A DNA stretch of 31,033 nt from contig CARSXK010000014.1 of assembly GCA_949065595.1 (NCBI GenBank), positions 1 to 31,033 of the forward strand. The letters are read 5' to 3'. The position numbers and the translations under genes are program-made. Of this stretch, positions 21,749 through 28,838 are shown in pieces; within the stretch, counting starts at the first letter, position 1; the number at the start of each line of letters is the position of its first letter. The DNA is from UBA5026 sp949065595 (GTDB lineage Bacteria > Bacillota_I > Bacilli_A > RF39 > UBA660). The notes below the pieces were generated by a model, which saw nothing but the letters and a program-made list of their open reading frames with translations, ran no database searches and was not told the origin of the DNA.

Positions 21749-21859
21749 AGATGGAAGAGATTCCATACAATAAAAATGGAACACTTGACTTCTTGCAAAG
21801 TTGAGTGCTTACCAAATTGGTTTGCACCTTAATTCACTGAATTAGGGTGTTATTTCTTT
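21749..21859 (+). ncRNA. Candidate type I antitoxin RNA (about 110 nt)
   Basis: A structured transcript between a good promoter and a strong terminator. Hairpins in order: ATGGAA-GAGA-TTCCAT at the 5' end; CACTTGACTT (21782-21791) with AAGTTGAGTG (21798-21807); then the terminator at 21825-21859. It runs convergent to the minus-strand toxin ORF, whose stop codon (21850-21852) falls in the terminator's tail, so the RNA is complementary to the toxin mRNA 3' region. This is the layout of Fst- and TxpA/BsrG-type systems. A 17-codon ORF (ATG 21752) exists but has no ribosome site. Confidence 0.6.
21825..21859. terminator. Terminator at the toxin/antitoxin convergence
   Basis: CACCTTAATTC (21825-21835), ACT, GAATTAGGGTG (21839-21849): 11 pairs with one G-U, followed by TTATTTCTTT on the plus strand. 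On the minus strand the same stem lacks a T tract; a second hairpin at 21782-21807, followed by TTCCATTTTTATT in that direction, is the likelier end of the toxin mRNA. Confidence 0.7.
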
Positions 21860-21942
21860 ATCTCGGCTACTAATAAAAGTAGAAGGAACAAAATGAGAAT
21901 AATGTTATTTAGAACTTTCAAAATAAAAACCCTTTTTTTCAT
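21850..21942 (-). CDS. Candidate type I toxin peptide (30 aa)
   Basis: A 30-residue peptide: basic N-terminus (MKKRVFILK), a long hydrophobic helix (about residues 10-26, nearly all Ile, Leu, Phe, Val), and a short charged tail (AEIKK). This is the architecture of small membrane toxins of type I systems (Fst, TxpA, BsrG). A strong ribosome site GAGGGGAGG lies 9 bases before the ATG, with a near-consensus promoter about 70 bases upstream of the start codon and an antisense RNA gene on the other strand at its 3' end. I do not recognise the exact sequence as a named family. Toxicity is inference. Confidence 0.65.
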   Translation of the reverse strand: MKKRVFILKVLNNIILILFLLLLLVAEIKK

Positions 21943-22017
21943 AATCTCAAGCCTCCCCTCTATCCAATTGAATGGAAGTTCGGCAAACACCCAACAAAGT
22001 CTTGTATTCCTATATCA

Positions 22018-22046
22018 ATTATATCATTTTCGAATGTATATGTAAA
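22018..22046 (-). promoter_or_regulatory. Promoter of the toxin mRNA
   Basis: Read on the minus strand: TTTACA (22046-22041), 17-base spacer, TATAAT (22023-22018), with TG one base before the -10. Start predicted near 22011, giving a leader of about 70 nt before the toxin ATG, as is common in type I systems where the leader can fold and delay translation. Confidence 0.75.
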
Positions 22047-22313
22047 CGATTTACCCTTATTTTACAAAGAAAAATAGATGTTACATATTTTCAAAATCTG
22101 TAATAAAATCCTCGCAGAAATGCAATTTTCTTTTGCTCCATTTTGACGTGTAGAATATAATAGGCATTGATTATACAACTTTAGTGCATGATGGAAATTT
22201 TGAATTTAAAGATAGTTCTGTTCTAGTTTATACATATGATAACACAATAAATCTAGTATATACGTGAAAACTAACTATCACATGTAAACTAGGACAGAGT
22301 GTTTAAATTAAGA
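22047..22313. other. Degraded stretch between toxin promoter and RHS remnant
   Basis: No intact gene. Positions 22163-22266 read as one frame without start (GIDYTTLVHDGNFEFKD and so on to a TGA), which looks like a coding remnant, perhaps part of the RHS gene. GCAGAAATGC at 22114-22123 and TGTAGAAT at 22148-22155 echo the miaB-terminator region (19493-19540), suggesting a decayed duplicate. Confidence 0.35.
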
Positions 22314-23010
22314 ATGGATTTGCCCACAAACAATGATATTATAGGAATATATGATAGTAGTGATAATGTAGTAGCAAAATATACCTATGATGCATGGGGA
22401 ATATCAATCCATTTCGGTATAGAAGCTATTATTATGATAAAGAAACTAATCTATATTATTTAAATAGCAGATATTATAATCCTGTTTGGGGTAGATTTAT
22501 TAATTGTGATAACTTTATTAATAGTAATAAGGACATTATTTCACACAATTTATATGTATATTGTAGTAATAATCCAATAATAAATTCTGATGTGACTGGA
22601 TTTGGAATAATAAAATCTATCATCAATATAGGGAAAACGATTTCTAATACTCTAAAAAATGTAGAAAAAGAAGTACAAAAGATTGTGGCACCTCAAGCAT
22701 TACCAATACAAAAGCTTTAGATAAAACTTTGATTCGAAATGCAGCACAAGCTGTCATAATAGTAGAAAATATTCCAAATTCTTCACTAGTATATTTTTAT
22801 AATCAATCGGTAGAATTGGGGGATTGGAACTATAGAGTACAAAAAACTGGGATAGAGAGTTGGCGTTCCATTTCTTGGGGAAACTACCCCATTTATTATA
22901 GGTGGAGGATATGCAAAATGCAGTAATTATTAGGGGACCATTATTGCGATGATGTGAATGATCATAATAGTATTCAAAGAGGAATAGATATGTTTAATAG
23001 TAATAGATAA
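22314..23010 (+). pseudogene. RHS/YD-repeat toxin, decayed C-terminal part
   Basis: Three or four frames are needed to read one protein. The first gives IIGIYDSSDNVVAKYTYDAWG, the classic RHS repeat. After an indel near 22395 the second gives NINPFRYRSYYYDKETNLYYL and SRYYNPVWGRFIN, the RHS core end that precedes a polymorphic toxin. Compared with intact relatives, about 15 residues between WG and NINPF are missing. A shift near 22685 leads to a third frame (KALDKTLIRNAAQAVIIVEN, then LGDWNYRVQKTGIESW), and further shifts near 22880 and 22930 restore GGGYAKCSNY and GDHYCDDVNDHNSIQRG up to the stop at 23008. The C-terminal toxin domain cannot be named. The body of the gene is missing. Confidence 0.75.
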
Positions 23011-23030
23011 GTTTAGGGGTGATTTGAATC

Positions 23031-23537
23031 ATGAAACATAAAAAATTAATATTATCTTTAGCAATTGTAATAGCAGTAATATGTTTAAATATTTTTGTGG
23101 GATACATTTTAATTAAAAGTGTATTAGAAACTATGTTTGGGAGAAAAATAAGTGAGGATACTATTATTAAAAATTTTAATACTAATTATAATTCTTATGT
23201 GCAATTTGTTGAAACATTAAGTAAGGAAAACGATATTACATTTAAAAAAGAAATCCTTTCTTATGATATTATATTATATAAAGATGGAAAATTAGTTAAA
23301 ATTTTTGATGATGATGAAGAATATAAACAATACAAAGACTCTGTTGATATTCTGCAAGAACTAAATATTAATTATGCGGTAAAAGATAATAATAATGTTA
23401 GCTTTTCAATTAATTCTATGTTTCGTTTAGGACAATATATTATATATATGAAGAATGATGAAAACTTTCCTCTTAACGATGCAATTGTTTATAAAAAGGA
23501 GTTACATGAAAATTGGTATTATGTTGAATTAGAATAA
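23031..23537 (+). CDS. Membrane-anchored protein, possible RHS immunity protein (168 aa)
   Basis: Not recognised by family. One N-terminal membrane segment (KKLILSLAIVIAVICLNIFVG; residues about 4-30, no lipobox Cys in the usual place) is followed by an acidic, Asn- and Tyr-rich domain outside the membrane. Intact, with GGGGTGAT 7-8 bases before the ATG and a 13-bp terminator after it. It starts 20 bases after the end of the decayed RHS toxin, the position immunity genes occupy. I infer an orphan immunity gene kept after its toxin was lost; a plain hypothetical membrane protein is the alternative. Confidence 0.55.
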   Translation: MKHKKLILSLAIVIAVICLNIFVGYILIKSVLETMFGRKISEDTIIKNFNTNYNSYVQFVETLSKENDITFKKEILSYDIILYKDGKLVKIFDDDEEYKQYKDSVDILQELNINYAVKDNNNVSFSINSMFRLGQYIIYMKNDENFPLNDAIVYKKELHENWYYVELE

Positions 23538-23548
23538 TCATAATTAAA

Positions 23549-23592
23549 AAGGACTGTTGGAAAATTTAATAAATCTCCAATAGTTCTTTTAG
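23549..23592 (+). terminator. Terminator after the putative immunity gene
   Basis: AAGGACTGTTGGA (23549-23561) pairs along 13 positions (two G-U) with TCCAATAGTTCTT, loop of 14 bases, then TTTT. Confidence 0.75.
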
Positions 23593-23647
23593 TTAATTTA
23601 AGAAAATGGAAAAAGGACTTCATTATTAACCAAAAGTATAAATAATA

Positions 23648-23857
23648 ATGGGACCATTTGAACTGTATAAATATGGAAACTATGAGACTTATATATCAAG
23701 TTGGTATAGTACATATTCATTTAGTCCTTATAATACACATCCTTGGGTTGGTCGAGGTGGAGGCTATAATTCTGGTAAAATTGGTAATATTTGGGTATTT
23801 AGTGTCAATGATGGAGCTGCTGGTGGACCTACTTTTCGTATCGTTTTAGCTCCATAA
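23648..23857 (+). pseudogene. C-terminal fragment of a lectin-fold (FGE-like) protein
   Basis: A 69-codon frame without ribosome site, starting inside a domain. It contains HPWVGRGGGYNSG, then IWVFSVNDGAAGG and a final FRIVLAP. The RGG-x-Y ... F/W ... FR-x-VL pattern is the closing part of C-type-lectin/formylglycine-enzyme-like domains of surface proteins, the same general fold as the protein at the window's left end, though a different subgroup. The missing N-terminal part and missing start signals indicate a gene fragment brought in or left behind by rearrangement. Confidence 0.55.
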
Positions 23858-23930
23858 ATGAAATTGCAAGAAATACAACAGTAGTAAAGTATGTCAAATA
23901 TTAAAGACCATATTTAATAAAACGTATAAT

Positions 23931-23982
23931 AGAAGAAATGATTCCCTATCATTGATGTTTTAATCAAACAGAAATAATTTCA
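23931..23982 (+). repeat. Island-flanking direct repeat, copy 2
   Basis: Starts AGAAGAAATGATTCCCTATC and contains GATGTTTTAATCAA and CAGAAATAATTT. Same orientation as copy 1 (21588-21640). The core forms TTGAT-GTTTTA-ATCAA. Confidence 0.7.
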
Positions 23983-23988
23983 AAAAGA

Positions 23989-24031
23989 TAGACTAATACA
24001 TAAATTTTTGATATAATGTATTAGTCTTTTT
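23989..24031 (+). promoter_or_regulatory. rnj promoter overlapped by a perfect 12-bp inverted repeat
   Basis: AGACTAATACAT (23990-24001) and ATGTATTAGTCT (24016-24027) are exact inverted copies with a 14-base loop, then TTTT. Inside lies an extended -10, TGATATAAT (TATAAT at 24012-24017), with TAGACT (23989-23994) 17 bases upstream as a 4/6 -35. It may be an operator covering the promoter, a terminator for upstream transcription, or both. Confidence 0.55.
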
Positions 24032-24058
24032 ATGTATATAAAAAAGAAAGGAGTATTT

Positions 24059-25705
24059 ATGAGTAAAATTAAAATATTTAGTCTGGGTGGACTAAATGAA
24101 AACGGAAAGAATATGTATGTGGTTGAAGTAGACAAAGATATATTCGTATTAGACGCGGGATTAAAATATGCAGATGATAAAATGTTGGGTGTTGACTATA
24201 TCATTCCTAACTTTGATTATCTAAAAGAAAATAAAAAAAATATCAAAGGTATTTTTGTGACACATGGCCATGATAGTCAAATGGGAGCAATCCCTGATAT
24301 ATTAAGAGAAATACCAGAACTAAATATCTATGGAACAGCCTTTACCATTGAAATTATTAAAAATGAATTAGAAGATGAGGGAATTTTAAATGCCCGTCTG
24401 CATACCATTCTTCCCCATAAAAAAATCAATTTTGGGGCAGTTTCTATCTTTCCTGTTTCTTTGACACATTCAGTCCCAGGAACCGTTGGTTATGTTATTA
24501 ATACAAACGATGGAGCCATTGTTTATACAGGTAACTTTGTATTTGATCAATCGATGATGGGAGCATACAAAACGGACATTGGGAAACTTGCCTATGTTGG
24601 AAAACAAGGTGTGTTGTGTTTAATGAGTGAATCGTTATATGCAGATAAAAGGGGATATACTTCTCCAAACAATCGTACAACATCTATCATTCGTGAAACA
24701 TTAGATCAAAGTGATGGTCGTATTTTATTCAATATTTTTCAAGCACAAGTATATCGCATTCAAGAATTGTTCAATGAAATTATGCATACAGATCGTAACG
24801 TTGTTATAATGGGGAAAAAGATGGAGGCCATCATTCAAAAAGCCATTGATATGGGATTTATTTCTTTTGATAAAAAAAGATTAACCAATATTCATCATCT
24901 TCATGATTCCAATATTGTTGTCTTGATATCAGATGAAAGAGAAAAACCATTTTCGAATATCGCACGTATTATTAAAGGATATGATAAATTCATTAAAATT
25001 ACCCCTGAAGATACCGTTGTATTTGCATCTCCTGTATATGAGGGAATGGAAAAAAGTGCTACGAAAGTATTTGATGATATCGCTAAAATTGGCTCTAATT
25101 TAGTCATTATTCCAACGAAAAAATACTTGGGACATCATGCTTCTAGTGAAGATTTAATGATGATGCTCAACTTAATGAACCCAGCTTATTATTTTCCAGT
25201 CATTGGTGAATATCGACATCAAGTCGCAAATGCCAAGGCAGCGGTTACTATGGGGTATCCAGAAGATCACATTTTATTACAACTAAACGGAGATGTGGTA
25301 ACATTAGAAAATGGTAGTTTGAAACCAGAAAATGAAAAGGTAAAAGTAGACGAAATTCTAATTGATGGAAAAACCGTTGGAGATATTGGAGAATTGGTTT
25401 TAAAAGATAGAGAGTTGTTAAGTGAAAATGGAATTGTCATTGTAAGCGCAACTTTAGATCGTACAACCAAAGAAGTGCTTGCTGGGCCAGAAATATTAAC
25501 AAGGGGCTTTATTTATGTAAAAGATAATATTGATTTGATCAAAGAAGCAGAAAAAATATCAATAGAAGTCATACGGGAAAATAGCAAGCCAAACTATGTA
25601 GATTTTAATAAAATCAAATCAGGAATCAGAGATCAATTAGGAAAATATCTTTATCAAGAAACAGAATGTAAACCTATGATTTTAATTGTGATTCAAGAAG
25701 TATAA
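24059..25705 (+). CDS. rnjB: Ribonuclease J family protein, RNase J2-like, degenerate active site
   Basis: A 548-aa protein with the RNase J layout: metallo-beta-lactamase domain, beta-CASP domain (SERSVG-like region, here SESLYADKRGYTSPNNRTTS, in parts) and C-terminal domain. RNase J enzymes do 5' exonuclease and endonuclease mRNA decay and 16S maturation. Key metal ligands are altered: canonical HGHEDH reads HGHDSQ (H69 and H71 kept; S73 and Q74 replace Asp and His), H137 is kept in THSVP, canonical TGDF reads TGNF (N159), and canonical PVHGE reads PVIGE (I382). This pattern resembles RNase J2, the less active partner of J1 in Bacillus and Staphylococcus. ATG 24059 with AAAGGAG is chosen over the ATG at 24032. 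An active RNase J1 should be elsewhere in the genome. Confidence 0.88.
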   Translation: MSKIKIFSLGGLNENGKNMYVVEVDKDIFVLDAGLKYADDKMLGVDYIIPNFDYLKENKKNIKGIFVTHGHDSQMGAIPDILREIPELNIYGTAFTIEIIKNELEDEGILNARLHTILPHKKINFGAVSIFPVSLTHSVPGTVGYVINTNDGAIVYTGNFVFDQSMMGAYKTDIGKLAYVGKQGVLCLMSESLYADKRGYTSPNNRTTSIIRETLDQSDGRILFNIFQAQVYRIQELFNEIMHTDRNVVIMGKKMEAIIQKAIDMGFISFDKKRLTNIHHLHDSNIVVLISDEREKPFSNIARIIKGYDKFIKITPEDTVVFASPVYEGMEKSATKVFDDIAKIGSNLVIIPTKKYLGHHASSEDLMMMLNLMNPAYYFPVIGEYRHQVANAKAAVTMGYPEDHILLQLNGDVVTLENGSLKPENEKVKVDEILIDGKTVGDIGELVLKDRELLSENGIVIVSATLDRTTKEVLAGPEILTRGFIYVKDNIDLIKEAEKISIEVIRENSKPNYVDFNKIKSGIRDQLGKYLYQETECKPMILIVIQEV

Positions 25706-25760
25706 TTTTTGGTACAAATAGAATTGTGATATGCATAAGAGTATTTAGAGGTGGAAGTTT

Positions 25761-26183
25761 ATGAATCTAAAATCAAAAACAATATTGCAAGAACTAAAAG
25801 AGAATCGAACCCAGCTTTTGGATTTAACACTTGGGCATGATGAACCAAACCATATTGCAAATCGTATATCAAGAAAATGCCAACACCCAATTTATTATTG
25901 TCATGGTTTTTTCAAAGCACCTAATTCTTTCAAGAATGAGATAGAACCGAAAATGACAACAAAGGCTGATTGTGATTATTGCTTATTACAATGTTTGGAA
26001 TGTGGCAGTTTTAAAGCAATCGATAAATGTAGAAAAGAGGGTTTTGTTGTTCCAAAATCACTCATTATTATTTCGCCAAACGCTTTTGAAGAAGTACGAG
26101 AAGAATATTTGGATATTTGTTTGATTCGAAGTGAACATCAAATCGTAAAAAAATTTAGAAAAGAATACGCGACGAAATTATGA
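25761..26183 (+). CDS. Hypothetical Cys-rich protein (140 aa)
   Basis: Not recognised. Soluble. A Cys pair earlier (RKCQHPIYYCHGFF, residues about 38-51) and a cluster CDYCLLQCLECGSF (about 74-87), with a further Cys in IDKCRK, suggest one or two zinc-binding sites. The C-terminal half contains KSLIIISPNAFEEV and a basic tail. GAGGTGG lies upstream of the ATG, and a 9-bp hairpin terminator follows. It sits 55 bases after the RNase J gene, possibly cotranscribed with it. Confidence 0.6.
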   Translation: MNLKSKTILQELKENRTQLLDLTLGHDEPNHIANRISRKCQHPIYYCHGFFKAPNSFKNEIEPKMTTKADCDYCLLQCLECGSFKAIDKCRKEGFVVPKSLIIISPNAFEEVREEYLDICLIRSEHQIVKKFRKEYATKL

Positions 26184-26194
26184 ATGAAATACTG

Positions 26195-26226
26195 AAAGAA
26201 CATGTGTGAAATGTTCTTTTTATTTA
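26195..26226 (+). terminator. Terminator after the Cys-rich gene
   Basis: AAAGAACAT (26195-26203) and ATGTTCTTT (26211-26219), 7-base loop, then TTATTT. Confidence 0.75.
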
Positions 26227-26330
26227 TCTTCATTTGAACTTTGCAGTATGACAATCATTTGGATGTTCTCACCTTGGATGACAATGAAATTAGAATCATG
26301 CATAGACTATTCTTTTTATTTAAAATAAGG

Positions 26331-26336
26331 TATAAT
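26331..26336 (+). promoter_or_regulatory. -10 element for the cysteine desulfurase gene
   Basis: TATAAT just before an in-frame ATG (26335) that is not used as start; no good -35 found. The chosen start at 26353 leaves a leader of only about 10 bases, just enough for AAGGTGAG. Confidence 0.35.
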
Positions 26337-26352
26337 GAAAAAGGTGAGTGCT

Positions 26353-27486
26353 ATGATATATTTAGACTATTCGGCAACCACGCCAGTTCATAAAGAAGTA
26401 CTGGATAGTTTTGTTGCTGTTACAACTGAAAAAATAGGAAATCCCAATTCTTTACATCGATTAGGGGTAGAAGCCAAACAACTAGAACTGCAGGCAACCA
26501 ATCAAATCGCAACCATTCTTGGCTGCAAAACAAGTGAAATCATATATACCAGTGGTGCCAGTGAAGCCAATAATATGGCCATTAAAGGAGTTGCAATGCA
26601 ATATGCGAACCGTGGAAAGCATATCATCACAACTCATTTAGAACATTCTTCAATTTATGGTCCACTTTCCTATTTAGAAAAAAAGGGATTTACGATCGAT
26701 TATGTGAAAACAGATGCATCAGGAATTGTTGATTTAGAGGCTTTAAAACAGGTTTTAAAAAACGATACAATTCTAGTGAGTGTTGCATCTGTCAATAGTG
26801 AAACAGGATTACGTCAACCGATTGAAGAGATTGCAGTACTATTAAAACAGTATCCAAAATGCTTTTTTCATGTAGATATGACACAAAGTATAGGCAAAAT
26901 TCGTATACCGTTAGAAAATATAGATTTGGTTAGCTTTTCAGCCCATAAATTTTATGGTATGAAAGGAATCGGTTGTTTAATCAAAAAGGAAAACGTTTCT
27001 TTAGAACCCCTGATTCATGGAGGAAAAAGTACCACTCCTTTTCGTGCTGGAACACCTGCTTTACCACTGATTGTATCAACAGCCAAAGCTCTTCGCCTTG
27101 CAAATGAAACATTAGAAGAAACTTTCCAAAAAGTGACAAGGTATAGTAGGCTATTAGAAGAAAAATTAAAAACATATCCCAATGTCATTGTCAATCATAA
27201 TTCCTTTTGTATCCCCCATATTCTAAATATAAGTGTAATGCATGTAAAACCAGAAACCATGTTACATGCATTAGAGGAAAAAGATATTTACATCTCCACC
27301 CAAAGTGCTTGTTCTAGTGGACATAAGGTAAGTCGAGCAGTATTAGAACTTTCCAAAAAGGAAGAGATTGCCTCCCATAGTCTTCGGATTAGTTTATCTG
27401 GAATCACGAAAGAAGAAGAGTTACAAACTTTTTTGACACAGTTTGACATTTGTTACCACCAATTGGATTTGGGGAAAAACACATGA
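26353..27486 (+). CDS. Cysteine desulfurase, NifS/IscS family
   Basis: A 377-aa PLP enzyme that takes sulfur from Cys to a protein persulfide for Fe-S clusters or thiolated tRNA. Motifs: start IYLDYSATTPVHKEVLDS; GNPNSLHRLG; TSGASEANNMAIKG; THLEHSS; the PLP lysine K199 in SFSAHKFYGMKG; RAGTPALPLI; and the persulfide cysteine C320 in QSACSSGH, the loop typical of NifS-like members close to tRNA-thiolation or IscS2 types. AAGGTGAG precedes ATG 26353; the upstream in-frame ATG overlaps the -10. No iscU, sufU or thiI follows. It overlaps the pentapeptide gene by 4 bases. Its exact sulfur acceptor cannot be told. Confidence 0.92.
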   Translation: MIYLDYSATTPVHKEVLDSFVAVTTEKIGNPNSLHRLGVEAKQLELQATNQIATILGCKTSEIIYTSGASEANNMAIKGVAMQYANRGKHIITTHLEHSSIYGPLSYLEKKGFTIDYVKTDASGIVDLEALKQVLKNDTILVSVASVNSETGLRQPIEEIAVLLKQYPKCFFHVDMTQSIGKIRIPLENIDLVSFSAHKFYGMKGIGCLIKKENVSLEPLIHGGKSTTPFRAGTPALPLIVSTAKALRLANETLEETFQKVTRYSRLLEEKLKTYPNVIVNHNSFCIPHILNISVMHVKPETMLHALEEKDIYISTQSACSSGHKVSRAVLELSKKEEIASHSLRISLSGITKEEELQTFLTQFDICYHQLDLGKNT

Positions 27487-28052
27487 TATGGGAAGAACAA
27501 ATTTGTAATCAAACTTTGAAACAACTGGATCAAACCAATCTTTCAGGGATGGAATTTAATCATTGCATATTTGAAAATATAACATTTGAAACATGTCATT
27601 TAGAAAAAACAAAATGGAACCAATGTAAATTTATTAATTGTGATTTATCCAATAGTAAATGGGAAAATGTGTGTTTTTATGACTGTCTTTTAGAAAGTTG
27701 TAAATGTCAAGGAACAGACTTTTGGGATACATTTTGGAAAAATTGTAAACTGACAGACTGTAATTTTAACTATGCAACCCTCGTGAATAATGAAATGCGA
27801 AATACCACTTGGATACATTGTAATTGTAAAGAAACAAAAATCCAAACTTGTATATGGAAACAAGTGACATTTGATCAAGTATCCTTTCAAAATGCAGAAT
27901 GGATTTCAACATCTTATGCAAGTATAGATATGACGACTTGTAACTTGAGTGGCATCCATGTAACATTAGATTGTCTAGAGGATATGATAGTCAGTCCCAT
28001 TCAAGCCTGTGAACTTTCCAAACTATTGGGTATTCAGATTCAAGATAAGTAA
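27483..28052 (+). CDS. Cys-rich pentapeptide-repeat protein (Qnr-like)
   Basis: A 189-aa protein read as more than twenty consecutive five-residue repeats with a large central residue (F, L, W) and a small one two before it, giving a right-handed quadrilateral beta-helix. Examples: CKFIN, CDLSN, SKWEN, CLLES, TDFWD, CKLTD, CNFNY. Unusually, the inward small position is very often Cys (about 15 Cys in total). The C-terminus (VSPIQACELSKLLGI) recalls the tail of Qnr-type proteins that bind DNA gyrase; fluoroquinolone protection is only a family possibility. Start ATGA overlaps the desulfurase stop, so the two are translationally coupled. A 13-14-bp terminator follows. Confidence 0.8.
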   Translation: MIWEEQICNQTLKQLDQTNLSGMEFNHCIFENITFETCHLEKTKWNQCKFINCDLSNSKWENVCFYDCLLESCKCQGTDFWDTFWKNCKLTDCNFNYATLVNNEMRNTTWIHCNCKETKIQTCIWKQVTFDQVSFQNAEWISTSYASIDMTTCNLSGIHVTLDCLEDMIVSPIQACELSKLLGIQIQDK

Positions 28053-28083
28053 AATTCTTTTGTACATACAAAGGAATTTTTTC
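28051..28083 (+). terminator. Terminator after the pentapeptide-repeat gene
   Basis: AAAATTCTTTTGTA and TACAAAGGAATTTT pair along the full arm (one or two G-U) around CA, followed by T. Confidence 0.75.
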
Positions 28084-28126
28084 TTTGATATGGCAAAAAA
28101 GTCATTTGGAGTAAAGAAAACTATAG

Positions 28127-28132
28127 TATAAT
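28127..28132 (+). promoter_or_regulatory. -10 element of the two-component operon
   Basis: TATAAT 20 bases before the response-regulator start; a -35 match in the preceding ATTTGGAG is poor, which may mean activator dependence. Confidence 0.35.
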
Positions 28133-28151
28133 AAAATAAGGAGTGAAACAA

Positions 28152-28838
28152 ATGGGAAAAATATTAATTGTAGAAGACGATGAATCCATTCGGTTGGGAT
28201 TAAAATATTATTTAGAACAAGAAAATTTTGAAACCGTTTTGGCAGAAAGCAAGGGACAAGCTCAACAATTGTTTTCCAAAGAAATTGATTTGATATTATT
28301 GGATATCAATTTACCAGACGGAAATGGCTTTGATTTTTTGAAAGAATGCAAACGACAAAGAGATATCCCAATTATATTTTTAACCGCCAATGATTTAGAA
28401 GTATCAATCGTAATGGGCTTGGATATGGGGGCAGATGATTATATTACCAAACCATTTAAAGCCAGAGAATTGGTATCACGCATCAAAAGTGTCTTAAGGA
28501 GAACCACAACACAAACTGAATCAAGTACCATACACATTCAAGATATCACAATTGATTTGAAACAAGCAAAAGTGTTTAAAAAAGATGTTGATGTTATGTT
28601 GACTGCTTTGGAATATAAAATTTTATTGATATTCGCACTCAATCCAGGAATTGTGTTTAGTCGTGAAAAGATACTAGCAGATATATGGGATGTCAATGAA
28701 GATTATGTGAATGACAATACATTGACAGTTTATATCAAACGAATTCGTGAAAAAATAGAAGACAATCCCAATCAGCCCCATATTATTGAAACTGTAAGAG
28801 GAATCGGATATAAAATAGGGGAAATTTATGAAAAATAA
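28152..28838 (+). CDS. OmpR/PhoB-family response regulator
   Basis: A 228-aa DNA-binding regulator. The receiver domain has acidic pocket EDD (8-10), phospho-acceptor D51 (LLDINLPDGNG), T in FLTAND and K in YITKPFKA. The C-terminal winged helix contains LTALEYKILLIFALNPG, VFSREKILADIWD, and DNTLTVYIKRIREKIEDNP ending IETVRGIGYKIG, typical of OmpR types. ATG 28152 has AAGGAG at the proper distance; an in-frame GTG at 28143 lies in that site. Its 3' end overlaps the kinase gene by 11 bases. The signal and targets are not evident; no ABC transporter of the BceAB type follows. Confidence 0.92.
   Translation: MGKILIVEDDESIRLGLKYYLEQENFETVLAESKGQAQQLFSKEIDLILLDINLPDGNGFDFLKECKRQRDIPIIFLTANDLEVSIVMGLDMGADDYITKPFKARELVSRIKSVLRRTTTQTESSTIHIQDITIDLKQAKVFKKDVDVMLTALEYKILLIFALNPGIVFSREKILADIWDVNEDYVNDNTLTVYIKRIREKIEDNPNQPHIIETVRGIGYKIGEIYEK

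Noticed and set aside
21752..21805. 17-codon ORF in the antitoxin RNA (ATG in the first hairpin)
   Set aside because: The ATG is sequestered in a perfect hairpin and has no Shine-Dalgarno; the RNA is better explained as antisense.
22105..22160. Similarity between the region after the toxin promoter and the miaB terminator region (GCAGAAATGC, TGTAGAAT)
   Set aside because: Only short blocks match, and the hairpin here is reduced to about three pairs; too weak to call a repeat.
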